64,000 bases of DNA, taken from assembly GCA_964019335.1 (NCBI GenBank), contig OZ025722.1:372001-436000 (forward strand), read 5' to 3'. Within the stretch, counting starts at the first letter, position 1. Each line of letters begins with the position of its first letter. The DNA comes from Diplonema japonicum (Eukaryota > Euglenozoa > Diplonemea > Diplonemida > Diplonemidae). This document shows positions 49,828-59,297 of this stretch, piece after piece. The position numbers and the translations under genes are program-made. Under the pieces are notes generated by a model. The model ran no database searches, was not told the origin of the DNA, and saw only the letters and a program-made list of their open reading frames with translations.

Positions 49828-51675
49828 ATGGACATGCATGACAGCTCTTCATCTCTGTCCTCGTTCGATGAAACACAAGAGGACAAAGAAGCGGGCACGA
49901 CAGGCATAAACCTGAGCAGTATTAGCCTGTTCCATTTGGGGCAGCAGAACCCGTCTTCGGTAATGTCCTTCGGTTACGTCTCGGGTGTGGCAGACAGACC
50001 ACCCTTGTCCTTTGTGGCAGGATGTAGGGCAGTGTATATATTAATGCCGCAGCTTGGTCAAGCAGACGAGCAGGACCAGTGCCAGTACGCATGGAGGCCG
50101 CTTGATTTGAGTGGGATGGAAGGGTCGCAGATATTAGGGATTGCTGTGTGCCAGACTAAGCCGGACGACATTTGGCTGCTGGTGGCGTCCATGAGGGTGG
50201 TGGCTGGTGCTAGGAAGCCTCAACTGGCGGTTATCAAGTATGACAGGTTGGCACTGGGGTCCGACCCACACGTGAGGGGGAATGTGCAGACGATCGAAGC
50301 GTTAGACTGGTGCCCTTTGACCCTGAAGACGTACCACGACACAGACCAGGACGGGTTTCTGATCTCTGGCAGCGACGGTGTGATCCACGTGCGCATGCTT
50401 GTACGGCATAACGTGTACAACTCAATCTACGATGTGTCCACAGTCAGCATCGGGCAGATCGTCTTTCTACGGCACCTCGCTGCGATAAAGTCACCTGTGC
50501 TGTCGTTGGATTACTGTCTCACTAAGCATTTTGATCTATGGGCTGCAGGGTGCCAGGATGGCTGGCTGCAACTGTGGGTCATCCCAGAATCGCAAGAACA
50601 AGGATCCAGGATGACCTCGCTGCTTCTCAACGGCCCTCTCTCAGCAGTAACGTTCTTCACAGTGTCGCCTCCTGACAAGACGGAAAAAGTAAAGAAGGTT
50701 AACGAGGACCTGGCAGGCATCCTACGCAGGGCCGAGGCGGCCCGTCCGAAAGACGATCAGGAAGAGTCGTGGTATACGTGTCACAACCTGCTCGTTGCGG
50801 AGTGCGTGGGGAGGGTCATGGTGTTCTGGAACGTGGAAAAGTACGGGCTCACGCAGGTGGAGGTCCTTCCGTCGCCACCGTTGGAGACGTCGCATGACAT
50901 TCTTGCCAACAGTGCGAACAGAAAGTCCTTCGACCGCAAGTCGGAGATGTCACCTGCAGGCACCATGAAGTTGTCCCTTTCGGCAGAAGGCCTTGCTTCT
51001 AACGACGTTAGCATCAGCAGCTCACCTGTGCGATCGGACACGCCGACGAAGATTCTGCAGCCACCGCCGCCGGCTGATGGCGGGCTACTCGGCACAGGTG
51101 CACTTTGCGTGCACGCAAGCGATGCGACTGGCGACGGCGTAACAGAGCTCATAGTCGGCACTTACGCGAAGACGATGGTAGTGTACAAGTTGATCGACAA
51201 CAGCAGCAAAGGAAGGTACAGGGAACTGGCGTCACCGAACGTGTACAGCGAGAGGAGCATGTTTGGAAGCAGCATTCGGTCAGACACTCTATCGTGGCGG
51301 TATGAAGTGGCGTCAGTGCGATGCTTCCCTTATGCAGTACATGCCATACATACCTTGGAGCCTATGCTAGAGGCGACGAAAGAGTTGCAGATCTTAACTG
51401 CCTACCACCTACACGTCATAGGTCCAGAAGTGCAAGAGGTTAAGTCACGCATGCGATCAAGACTGGCCCTTATACAGCAGATCCTGGAGCTGGAGAAGCA
51501 GTGCTCTGAGCTCGGTGTAGAGACTGGTGGGAAGATAGGCGACAGAAGCGACGCGCACATGCAGTTCTCAGACGATGACACGAGCAGCGGCAGCAGCAGC
51601 ACAAGCAGTAGTGATGACCGCAAGCGGGATGAGATTCCAGCTTGGGTGCTTGAAAGGTTCAGGTTGGGGCGATAA
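49828..51675 (+). CDS. Kaptin-like beta-propeller protein (KICSTOR subunit)
   Basis: 615 residues from the first ATG after CATTCACAG (49820). An N-terminal propeller spans residues about 25-330. Characteristic pieces are SGSDGVIHVR, the DLWAAGCQDGWLQLWVI blade, LNGPLSAVTFF, and DATGDGVTELIVGTYAKTMVVYK (an FG-GAP-like calcium loop). LEPMLEATKELQILTAYHLHV follows near 540, and a coiled coil (LALIQQILELEKQ) closes the domain. This order matches kaptin, a component of the KICSTOR complex that holds GATOR1 at lysosomes to restrain TORC1. The tail is Ser/Asp-rich. Alternatives are ITFG2-like or another propeller; confidence in kaptin is moderate. Confidence 0.6.
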   Translation: MDMHDSSSSLSSFDETQEDKEAGTTGINLSSISLFHLGQQNPSSVMSFGYVSGVADRPPLSFVAGCRAVYILMPQLGQADEQDQCQYAWRPLDLSGMEGSQILGIAVCQTKPDDIWLLVASMRVVAGARKPQLAVIKYDRLALGSDPHVRGNVQTIEALDWCPLTLKTYHDTDQDGFLISGSDGVIHVRMLVRHNVYNSIYDVSTVSIGQIVFLRHLAAIKSPVLSLDYCLTKHFDLWAAGCQDGWLQLWVIPESQEQGSRMTSLLLNGPLSAVTFFTVSPPDKTEKVKKVNEDLAGILRRAEAARPKDDQEESWYTCHNLLVAECVGRVMVFWNVEKYGLTQVEVLPSPPLETSHDILANSANRKSFDRKSEMSPAGTMKLSLSAEGLASNDVSISSSPVRSDTPTKILQPPPPADGGLLGTGALCVHASDATGDGVTELIVGTYAKTMVVYKLIDNSSKGRYRELASPNVYSERSMFGSSIRSDTLSWRYEVASVRCFPYAVHAIHTLEPMLEATKELQILTAYHLHVIGPEVQEVKSRMRSRLALIQQILELEKQCSELGVETGGKIGDRSDAHMQFSDDDTSSGSSSTSSSDDRKRDEIPAWVLERFRLGR

Positions 51676-51729
51676 CCATATATTTTTAATGACTTTCATC
51701 TAAGCACCACACCACAGGAACACAACAAG

Positions 51730-53291
51730 ATGGCGAGTAGGCCGTATGGTGAGCTCGATGAGTCCGAAAAGGAGGATGTAAAGAGCATTTTGATGAGCGT
51801 GTCCAGCTTCAGGGTCGCGAGGCAGGGCCAGAAAGGGTTTCTGAAACAGGAAATGCTCGAAAAGATCGCGCAGATCACTACGGTTGAGACGAGGGAGCAC
51901 AAAGAGATTGTGCAGATGGAGACGAAGCCGGTTGATTCTGCGTACCTGGTGTTGCAGGGTACGTTGGCGAAGTTCCAAAGGAGCGGCGGTGCGAACCCCG
52001 AGATTGTCGAGTACATAGCGCGGGGCGGTCAGATCGGGCAGCTTCACATGATCTGCAACAGCGACGTTGCCTCGAGCACCTGCCTCGTGGACAGCGACTC
52101 GGCCACGTTGGTGAAACTAACGAGGACGGAGCTGGACAAGGTAGTGGAGGCAGACCCCGCGTTGCTGCGAGGGATCGCCAACAACCTGGCGCTTACTGTG
52201 AGGTCGCACGTGAGGAGGAGTCAATCCACTCGACTGGTGCGACTCGTAGAGCACCTGGACGCTGAGGCACCTGAGGTGTTTGAGAAGAGCAACGAAGTGT
52301 CGACGACAGTGCAGTTCATCTCGGCTGCAGCATCTGGCATTGGCAGCATGACGTGTGGGTACCCTTTGGACGTTGTGAGGACAAGGCTCCAGACGGAGGG
52401 CAGGGGCGATATCGCTTATGGCCTCCAAATCCTCGCTCAAATCTGGCAAGAGGAAGGTGTCATGGCGTTGTTCCGTGGGTGGTCCACTAACGCGGTGTCG
52501 CACACAGTGCAGAACTCGACGTACCACAGTGTGTATGATAAATTGGTGAAGTTTTTCAAGGGGCCTGGTGAGCAGCTCAGCGACCCTGTGCGTCTGCTGC
52601 TGGGTGTCCTTGCAGGGTGCTTCGCGGCATTCCTCGTGACACCTCTGTCGATCGTGACCTTTAGAATGCAGGGCAAGGACGGTGCGGGGCACAACTTGTT
52701 CAGCATGCTGTCGAAGATCATCTCCACGGACGGGTTCTTCTCGCTGTGGCACGGCATCGGGCCGTCGCTGGTGCTTTCGATCAACCCGTGCATCACCTTC
52801 TACCTCTTCGATGAGCTGAAGACGTGGTTTATCAGAAGGAAGATTGCGAAGGGGAAGGGCGAGAGCCTGTCTGACTCCTTCCACGCAAAGCTCACGCCTT
52901 TAGAAACACTGTACCTGGGTGCTACTGCGAAAGCAGTGGCCTCTACCATCACCTTCCCGCTGCTCATGGCGAAGATTAGGATGGGTCTCTTCGGGAAGGA
53001 GAGGTATCCCACCATGCTTGGGACTTTCTCAAAGGTATCATTTCTAAACAAAGACACACACACACGTACCCCCCCTCCCCTACACAGGTTCTCCGTGAGG
53101 AAGGGTTCAACGGCATGTTCAAGGGCATGGGGCTCTCATTGATGAGGTCGATATTCATTGCTGCACTGGAATTTGCGTATGTTAAGAAGGAAATACAATT
53201 TGCAAACAACAAAAATAGTATGCGCGACAAGGTGCAGGAGGCGATACAGCAGGCGTTGTCCCAGAAAGCAAAGAAGAACAAGAAGCAGTAA
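51730..53291 (+). CDS. Cyclic-nucleotide-binding-like domain fused to a mitochondrial carrier
   Basis: Exons 51730-53034 and 53088-53291 (53-nt intron) give 502 residues. Residues about 45-160 resemble a CNBD beta-roll (VDSAYLVLQGTLAKFQ, GGQIGQLHMICN). The Glu and Arg of the phosphate-binding cassette are replaced (GQ for GE, no R), so cAMP binding is doubtful. From about 195 are three mitochondrial carrier repeats: GYPLDVVRTRLQ, TPLSIVTFRMQ and FPLLMAKIRMG. Only the first keeps the PxDxxR signature; repeats 2 and 3 lack the acidic residue, so the salt-bridge network is degenerate. The intron removal restores LREEGFNGMFKGMGLSLMRS, the last carrier helix, and a Lys-rich tail. It transports an unknown solute. 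Confidence 0.85.
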
Positions 53292-54713
53292 GGATGAGGG
53301 GAAAACAACAACAAAAAAAAAAAAAAAAAAAAAAAAAAAATGATCTGCAAAAAAAACTTTTTTGGTTTGTCCGTAATTTCTTTTTTTCGAAGTAGGTTAT
53401 GTTTTTTTTTTTTTTTTTTTTTCTTTTTTGCACCAAAAAAAAAAAAGAAAAAAAAAAGAGGTGAAAATAAAGAAAGGGGAAGGAGGAAGAAAAAAAAGGA
53501 AAAAAAAAACGTCGGGAAAAAAAAAAGGAAAAGTGAACGAATGATGTTGTTAATAAAAAAGAAACGAAAACAAGGAGAAGAAGAAAAAGAGAAGAAAAAG
53601 AAGAGGGCCCCTTTGGGGCAGGAGTTGCTTACTTTTCAAGAAAAGAATTCAAAATACGAACACAAAAGAAAAGTAATAAAGCGCGTGATGTTTTTTTTTT
53701 TTTTTTAACTTCTCAGATCTTTGATTGTATCAGTAAGGAATCCTTCTTGTGAGCTTCGCAGATATACGTGTTTTTGGTCGATCCCCAGGGAGTGGCACAA
53801 TAGTAAGAGGTTAAAGAAGTTAGTGTCACTTTTGAAATTTCATATTTGATGTGGAAAGTAACAATCCTGTCCCCCCCCCCCCCCCCCCCCTGTTTCTTCC
53901 TTCTACTTTTTTCTAATATTTATATCCATGCGGGTCTTGGGTGCGTACTCACCTTCGTCACGCCGAGGGGGCACCGCCAACCTTGAATTCCCCCTACCTG
54001 CCTCTTGTTGGACCGCTGTTTGTGATATTCTAATTTTTTTGGTGAAAATCTCCCTACCCCCCCCCCCCCCCCCATTTGATTCTGGAGCTTCAGTACATTT
54101 CTGTTACTTATATTTCCACAGCAAAAATATGAGGTACAAAAAAAAAAAAGAAAGCCAGATAAGCCAGATAAGATTACCCCCCTTTTTTTTTTCCTTTTTA
54201 TTTCTCTCCTCGGGGTCCCTTTCCTCTCAGTGTTTACAGTAGAAAGGCCTTTTATTTGTGAGACTTTTTTTTTCTTTTTCTTTTTTTGTATTTTTTTTTT
54301 CTATTCTATTTTTCGGAAATTTTTAAATGACATATGGAGTGACAACCAAAGAGCAGCGTAGTTACCTTAAAAGCCTTGAGGGGCGCTTTTCCCAAGGCTC
54401 TCCTCTCTTTGACACGGCCTTTGTTTTCCTAAATGTTCCCAATGTTCATGTGTGACATCATCAACCCCTACCAGAGGGGGGAAACGGAGAGGAAGGGACA
54501 GGCGCCCCTTCTCCTTGCCGTCCCATAAGAAAAAAAGAGTCCAGACTATCGTGATCCATGCATCGCAAGCAATCACATGTTTTACTTTTACCTTTCCTCC
54601 CCCCCCCTCTTGCTTCTTCCATGATATCGAAGTTTTTCTTCTTCTTTTTTTTTTTAACGTGGTTTTCCCCTTTTTTTTTTTTTTTTTTTAAGCGACACAC
54701 CGCACAGCTGGGT
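53292..54713. other. Long intergenic region
   Basis: No gene is supported. It contains A, T and C runs (53312-53340, 53401-53422, 53872-53890, 54058-54073 and 54671-54689) and short complex segments at 53710-53870 and 54310-54560. I looked for snRNA- or spliced-leader-like motifs in these and found none. It ends in CACAG (54707), the acceptor of the next gene. Confidence 0.55.
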
Positions 54714-55748
54714 ATGGGTATGGGGTTAAAATCATTCCTTTGTGTGCTTGGTGTTGCAGCTGTCGCTCAAGGGCAGAATGTAGTGGACTGCAGCGCGTGT
54801 GAAAACGCGGAGGCAACACGCAGCGGAGTATTGGCTTGCACATGCACTGTGAACATCAACTTCCTCGGGTTACAGCGCAGTGGCGAGGCACAGCTCACAA
54901 CATCGGAATGCGGCAGTGAATTAAATGCCGCAGTGACGTGGGAAGGCAGCGTTGTGCACAACGGCACAGTGGCCTCCAGCGACGTCATCACACTGGAGGA
55001 CGTCGCTTCTTGCAACGACGAGGTGTCCCTGCAGCTGCGTGAGATCCGCTACTCAGAAGAAGGCACCACCTTCTGCCCCCGTCTCACAGTCTGTGGTGTT
55101 ATTGATTCCGTCTCGCAGTGCGCTACTATCCAACGCACGCCTGACACCTGCCACAGCAGACGTTCCTGCACTGGCTGTCTTGCAGACACGTCGTGTCTTT
55201 GGTGTGGCATGGCATGTCTCCCACGTGTTGGGAACGTCGACAGGTGCAATGTGTGCACTGCTCCTATCGTTCTCGTGGAGGACTTGCCAACTTGTCCTAA
55301 TACTACACAGCCCGCCTGTGCGAGTCGCACTGCCTTCGCAAGCTGTATAAGCGGGGGGTGCTTGTGGTCTGCTGGGGACAATTCCTGTGCAGACCGCCCT
55401 ACTCCCCTCCCATCCCCCACCCCGCCTTCACCCACAAACAGCAGACCTTCCGAAGAAAAGCTGCGCCCCACTCGCGACATCGAACAGGTGTACGGTGGTG
55501 GCGTGGCCTCCCCACGGGACACCGAGGAAGGGTTCAAGTTCAACGAGTACAACTCATTCGGCTCGGCTCAAGAGGGTATTGTCGGTGTTATATTGCTGCT
55601 CTTCTGCTGTTTGTCATGCTGCTTTTGCAGTGTGATGTTCGGGAAGACCATACAAAACAGAAAGTTCATCCAGCTTAGAGAAGAGAAGATCCAACCTGAA
55701 AAGTGTGCCTCTGAGGTGCAGCTTCGTTCCATGACCACAGAGGTATGA
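54714..55748 (+). CDS. PSI-like cysteine-rich type I membrane protein
   Basis: 344 residues. A signal peptide (MGMGLKSFLCVLGVAAVAQG) is followed by a Cys-rich ectodomain with about 26 cysteines. Residues about 144-180 (TCHSRRSCTGCLADTSCLWC and on) match a PSI (plexin-semaphorin-integrin) module. A second partial one is CISGGCLWSAGDNSC, followed by a Pro/Thr stalk. A single hydrophobic segment (VGVILLLFCCLSCCFCSVMFG) and a charged tail of about 30 residues complete it. N-glycosylation sites (NGT, NTT) are present. It is likely a surface receptor or adhesion protein. The first ATG after CACAG gives the signal peptide directly, which decides the start. Confidence 0.8.
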   Translation: MGMGLKSFLCVLGVAAVAQGQNVVDCSACENAEATRSGVLACTCTVNINFLGLQRSGEAQLTTSECGSELNAAVTWEGSVVHNGTVASSDVITLEDVASCNDEVSLQLREIRYSEEGTTFCPRLTVCGVIDSVSQCATIQRTPDTCHSRRSCTGCLADTSCLWCGMACLPRVGNVDRCNVCTAPIVLVEDLPTCPNTTQPACASRTAFASCISGGCLWSAGDNSCADRPTPLPSPTPPSPTNSRPSEEKLRPTRDIEQVYGGGVASPRDTEEGFKFNEYNSFGSAQEGIVGVILLLFCCLSCCFCSVMFGKTIQNRKFIQLREEKIQPEKCASEVQLRSMTTEV

Positions 55749-55971
55749 GAAACACTGTATGTCACCAGCACAGGGACCCAACTCATTCTACTCGAACAAC
55801 GACGACTTGGCACAATGCACTATCTGATAGCATAAAAAGAAAGGAAAATACACCTAACCCCCCATGCCTTGCTGCTCTGTGGTGTTGATGCGAAGCAAGC
55901 CTTGCCCACAGTACGATAAAGTTTTCTTTTTAAATTTGCTTCTTGTTATTTTTACAACAGAAGGGTTCAAC

Positions 55972-57183
55972 ATGAGGCGCCGGGGGTTCTCACTCTTCGG
56001 AGGTAGTAATGCCACTGAACCCCCGCAGGCGAAACCGTTAGAACCCTTGTCAGGCAACCCGGCATCTGAAGCACAGGCACAAACGCAGCCTGCACACGCG
56101 GGGTTGAAGAGAAGATTCTCGTTGTTTGGGGATGCGACCCCTTCTAAGGTACAACCGCCTTCGACCCCAAAGGCAGGTATCCCACCCCCGTTAGTCGCGC
56201 AGAGCACAGGGAAGAGCAGTAGCGGTTCTGAGACTGTGGAAAACCTTCTTGATTTTGACTCCCCGGTACAGTGGAATTGCGAAATGTGCACCTTCAGGAA
56301 CAAATCAAGCGCTGATAAGTGTGAGATTTGCGAACACATGCGGCACGCGGAGGCGGCCTCTTCTTCCTCTTCATCCACCTCTGAGTCAGTGGCCTCACAG
56401 CATTCTCCTATTAAAAAGCTGAATATAGAGTACACGTTTATCGACTCGGAGTCGAGTGAAGATGAGGAGGTCGTTCTCCCCCCGAAGGCCGTCCCTTGTA
56501 AGCGACCCGAACGAGAACCCTGCACAATCCCACCGGTTCAAGTGCCCATGACCAGCCCAGAACCTGAATCCGAAGAAGAAGAAGAAGAAGATACAGGCTT
56601 TACGTCTGCATTCACCATACGCCGCCCTCCCCAGCCCACTGCAAGTACTGGCATGACGACTGCACCCGAGCCTTCTATGGCGTCTGTTTTGAAGTACGGT
56701 ACAGAAGGAGTGAAGACGAAGGCCGCAAAGAAGCCCGCTGCCAAAAGGGCACCCAGAAAACCTGCACCGAAAAAAGAGAAAAAGGAAAAGAAAAAGAAAG
56801 TTTACGAGAAGTGTACTTGGATCACCAAAAACGGCCGAAGGATACTCCTGGTGGGCAGGAAACAGCTGCAAGGCGGCGGCGCGTACAAGCACTGGCAAGG
56901 TTGGCAGGAACAACAAAAGCTAGCGGAAGTAGGCGGGGGTGAGGTGGCGGCCCCACAGACTCAGGCGAAAGCAAAAGCGAAAGCAAAGCCAAAACCGAAG
57001 AAACAACTAACACCCTTCGCCAATACAGGCCAGCCGCGCACTGGGCTCACTGGGATATCAGAGTTTGCCCCGCCACCGGCAAAGAAAAGTAAAACTCAAT
57101 CCAACGCTCAAAACGGCAGCGTGTTCTATGGTGAACTGGACTCGGGGCATTATGTAGATGAGGTTATTGGTTGGGAGACATAG
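55972..57183 (+). CDS. RanBP2-type zinc-finger protein
   Basis: 403 residues. Residues 101-120 form a RanBP2 zinc finger: W101, C103, C106, N110, C117 and C120 fit the W-x-C-x2-C-x3-N-x6-C-x2-C pattern exactly. Such fingers bind single-stranded RNA or ubiquitin. Two FSLFG motifs sit in basic contexts near the N-terminus (6-10 and 49-53), probably docking motifs. The middle is acidic and Ser-rich, then Lys/Ala/Pro-rich (AAKKPAAKRAPRKPAPKK), suggesting nucleic-acid binding. A folded C-terminal segment (ELDSGHYVDEVIGWET) ends it. Nuclear by composition. The start is the first ATG after TTACAACAG (55960). Confidence 0.75.
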   Translation: MRRRGFSLFGGSNATEPPQAKPLEPLSGNPASEAQAQTQPAHAGLKRRFSLFGDATPSKVQPPSTPKAGIPPPLVAQSTGKSSSGSETVENLLDFDSPVQWNCEMCTFRNKSSADKCEICEHMRHAEAASSSSSSTSESVASQHSPIKKLNIEYTFIDSESSEDEEVVLPPKAVPCKRPEREPCTIPPVQVPMTSPEPESEEEEEEDTGFTSAFTIRRPPQPTASTGMTTAPEPSMASVLKYGTEGVKTKAAKKPAAKRAPRKPAPKKEKKEKKKKVYEKCTWITKNGRRILLVGRKQLQGGGAYKHWQGWQEQQKLAEVGGGEVAAPQTQAKAKAKAKPKPKKQLTPFANTGQPRTGLTGISEFAPPPAKKSKTQSNAQNGSVFYGELDSGHYVDEVIGWET

Positions 57184-57240
57184 AAAGTAAAAGCAATATC
57201 ATAGCATGCCCAAAACAACACACCAAAGGCTCAATGTAAC

Positions 57241-59214
57241 ATGATGCGCAGGTGCCTGCCGCTGTCGAATGAGCAAGTGTTGAACGTGCTGAACAAGCTG
57301 AACATCAGAAACAGTATAGATGGCAGGTCAGAGAAGGTGAGACACCTCAAAACTGTGAACAAGCCTACTGCGAGCGCTGATGCTGAGACGGCCACAAGGC
57401 TTCGGCTGAACTATCTGCGTCACGCGAAGAAGACATGGATGGAAGGGTACGAGCAAATACGGAGCAGCAGGAGGAACATGATGCAGGAGTTCCTGGAGGC
57501 CAAGAGGGCCGGCAGAGTAGGGCCGTTGTCTTTCGAGGTTGTTGTCGCGTTCTTCGCGGTGCGCGGGATGGACAAAAGGGTCGAGAAAGTACTGCAGCTA
57601 GCGCACTCATCAAATATACGAAACACAGATGCCATGTGGACGTCCTTGCTGTCATGCTACGCGAAGAACGGCATGCTGCGTGAGACGCTTCGCACGTTCA
57701 AAATCATCAGGAAGCAGAACCGAGAGGTATCAATGAAGACGTTGTTACCAATATTGACGGTAATGACAAAGAGAGGACTCAAGATGCGCGCACTGCAAGC
57801 AGCTACCGAGCTGCTTAAGATAGTGGGTCCAAGGAGCGAGCTGTACGCATCAGTGTTGTCGGTAGTCAGCACAAGGGAAGAGTGCCGCGTGGTGTTCCAG
57901 GAAATGGTAGACTGCAACATTGACATCACTGATGTGCACCTCACGTCAGGCATGCAGTCATGTTTCCAAACGAGAGACGTGGAGCAAGCCCTGCGCCTCC
58001 ACCATATGTCGCTGACATCACAAGCCCAATTTACAAGCAGCTCCTGGAGTGCATTGGCAAAAGTAGCAAGGCTTTCGGGAGATCACGACAGTTTGGAGGA
58101 TATCTGTAACCTTGCAACAACAAACACAGAACCATCACCGCGTTTGTTTTACAGCCTCCTCTACAGCGCCCTCGACAGGTGTGATCTGACTGCTGCAAGA
58201 ATGGCTTACATATCTGCGAACAACTGGAAATTGGCGGGGCATCTCAGGCTGCACTCTAGGACTATGCTTGCACAAGGCATGCGGTCCAATGCCAAGGATC
58301 TGATTAAAACATTCGAGTCACGTCCAATGGGGAAGTACACCATCATGAGCTTGCATGTGTTTCAATGGGGCCTTGTGTCCGCCTTGATACACGTGCACCC
58401 CTGCAGGGCATGCGTTTTCATGAACTACTGCAAAGCCATCTGCGGGTATGACATCGCGCTGTTCTTGATGGCGTTTCACTCGTACCTCCTGCGAGGGTTG
58501 GGAGCGGTATATCTGTGGAAAGTGGCAAAAAAGTACAATTTATACAAACGTTCGGGCAGAAGCACAGCACCTGAGTTGACGATGGGTGTGTACAGATACT
58601 TAGTAATGGGTGCCTTGAGGAGAGTCGAGGGTGGCAATAAGGACGGCGCAAGGTTGGTAGCGGAGATATTTGATTGGTTGTTGTCGAACGGCAAGAGCAC
58701 GGTGTGCTGCTCGCTGTTGTCATGCCTTGTCTTGGTGACGAATGTAACGGGAGACGTGGGGCTGCTGCTCCGACTCGTGAAACGTCTTCTAGGGGAGGAG
58801 GTGTGGTGGGGTGCTGCGCGAGAGCATGTTTCCTTTTTTATCGAAATGTTTATATTAAGTGGCGACCGGGCTGCTGCCGAAAAGCTCAAATTAATACGCG
58901 AGGAGCTCGCCGCTCAGAGGCTGACCTTCGCAATGATGCGGGGACCGAATCCAGCAGATCTGGTAAACGACGAGCTGGCCATCATCCACAATGGGATCGT
59001 CTCATCCACACAGGATGAGGCTAGCAGCCACTTGTCTGATTCTACCCTCAGAGAGATCAAACACTGCACGTCCATCACCGACATGCTAAAGATTCTTCCA
59101 TCCAATGAGGTGCTCCATGACGCCTCACATCTCCCCGATAAAGGCCTCCTCTTGCACAGAAACACGACAGTGGTAGCGGGCCTGAGTGACATAATCATAA
59201 GCGGATCACAATAG
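57241..59214 (+). CDS. PPR-like protein, probably mitochondrial
   Basis: 657 residues, mostly paired helices of 30-35 residues. Examples are AMWTSLLSCYAKNGMLRETL, MKTLLPILTVMTKRGLKMRA and LFYSLLYSALDRCDLTAARM, the pattern of pentatricopeptide repeats that bind organellar RNA. The N-terminus (MMRRCLPLSNEQ) is compatible with mitochondrial import. Other helix-repeat folds (TPR) are possible, but the conserved N/S/T near the end of helix B of several repeats favours PPR. No catalytic domain is attached. Confidence 0.65.
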   Translation: MMRRCLPLSNEQVLNVLNKLNIRNSIDGRSEKVRHLKTVNKPTASADAETATRLRLNYLRHAKKTWMEGYEQIRSSRRNMMQEFLEAKRAGRVGPLSFEVVVAFFAVRGMDKRVEKVLQLAHSSNIRNTDAMWTSLLSCYAKNGMLRETLRTFKIIRKQNREVSMKTLLPILTVMTKRGLKMRALQAATELLKIVGPRSELYASVLSVVSTREECRVVFQEMVDCNIDITDVHLTSGMQSCFQTRDVEQALRLHHMSLTSQAQFTSSSWSALAKVARLSGDHDSLEDICNLATTNTEPSPRLFYSLLYSALDRCDLTAARMAYISANNWKLAGHLRLHSRTMLAQGMRSNAKDLIKTFESRPMGKYTIMSLHVFQWGLVSALIHVHPCRACVFMNYCKAICGYDIALFLMAFHSYLLRGLGAVYLWKVAKKYNLYKRSGRSTAPELTMGVYRYLVMGALRRVEGGNKDGARLVAEIFDWLLSNGKSTVCCSLLSCLVLVTNVTGDVGLLLRLVKRLLGEEVWWGAAREHVSFFIEMFILSGDRAAAEKLKLIREELAAQRLTFAMMRGPNPADLVNDELAIIHNGIVSSTQDEASSHLSDSTLREIKHCTSITDMLKILPSNEVLHDASHLPDKGLLLHRNTTVVAGLSDIIISGSQ

Positions 59215-59297
59215 TTTGTATCGAAGATCCTTCCCCCCCCTTTCCTTTCACACGGTTCGTGTTATTTTCATGTCAGACAAAACGCAAGGGGGGGAAA

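Noticed and set aside
53700-53900. snRNA or spliced-leader RNA gene in the intergenic region
   Set aside because: No Sm site, no U6- or leader-like core motif recognised.
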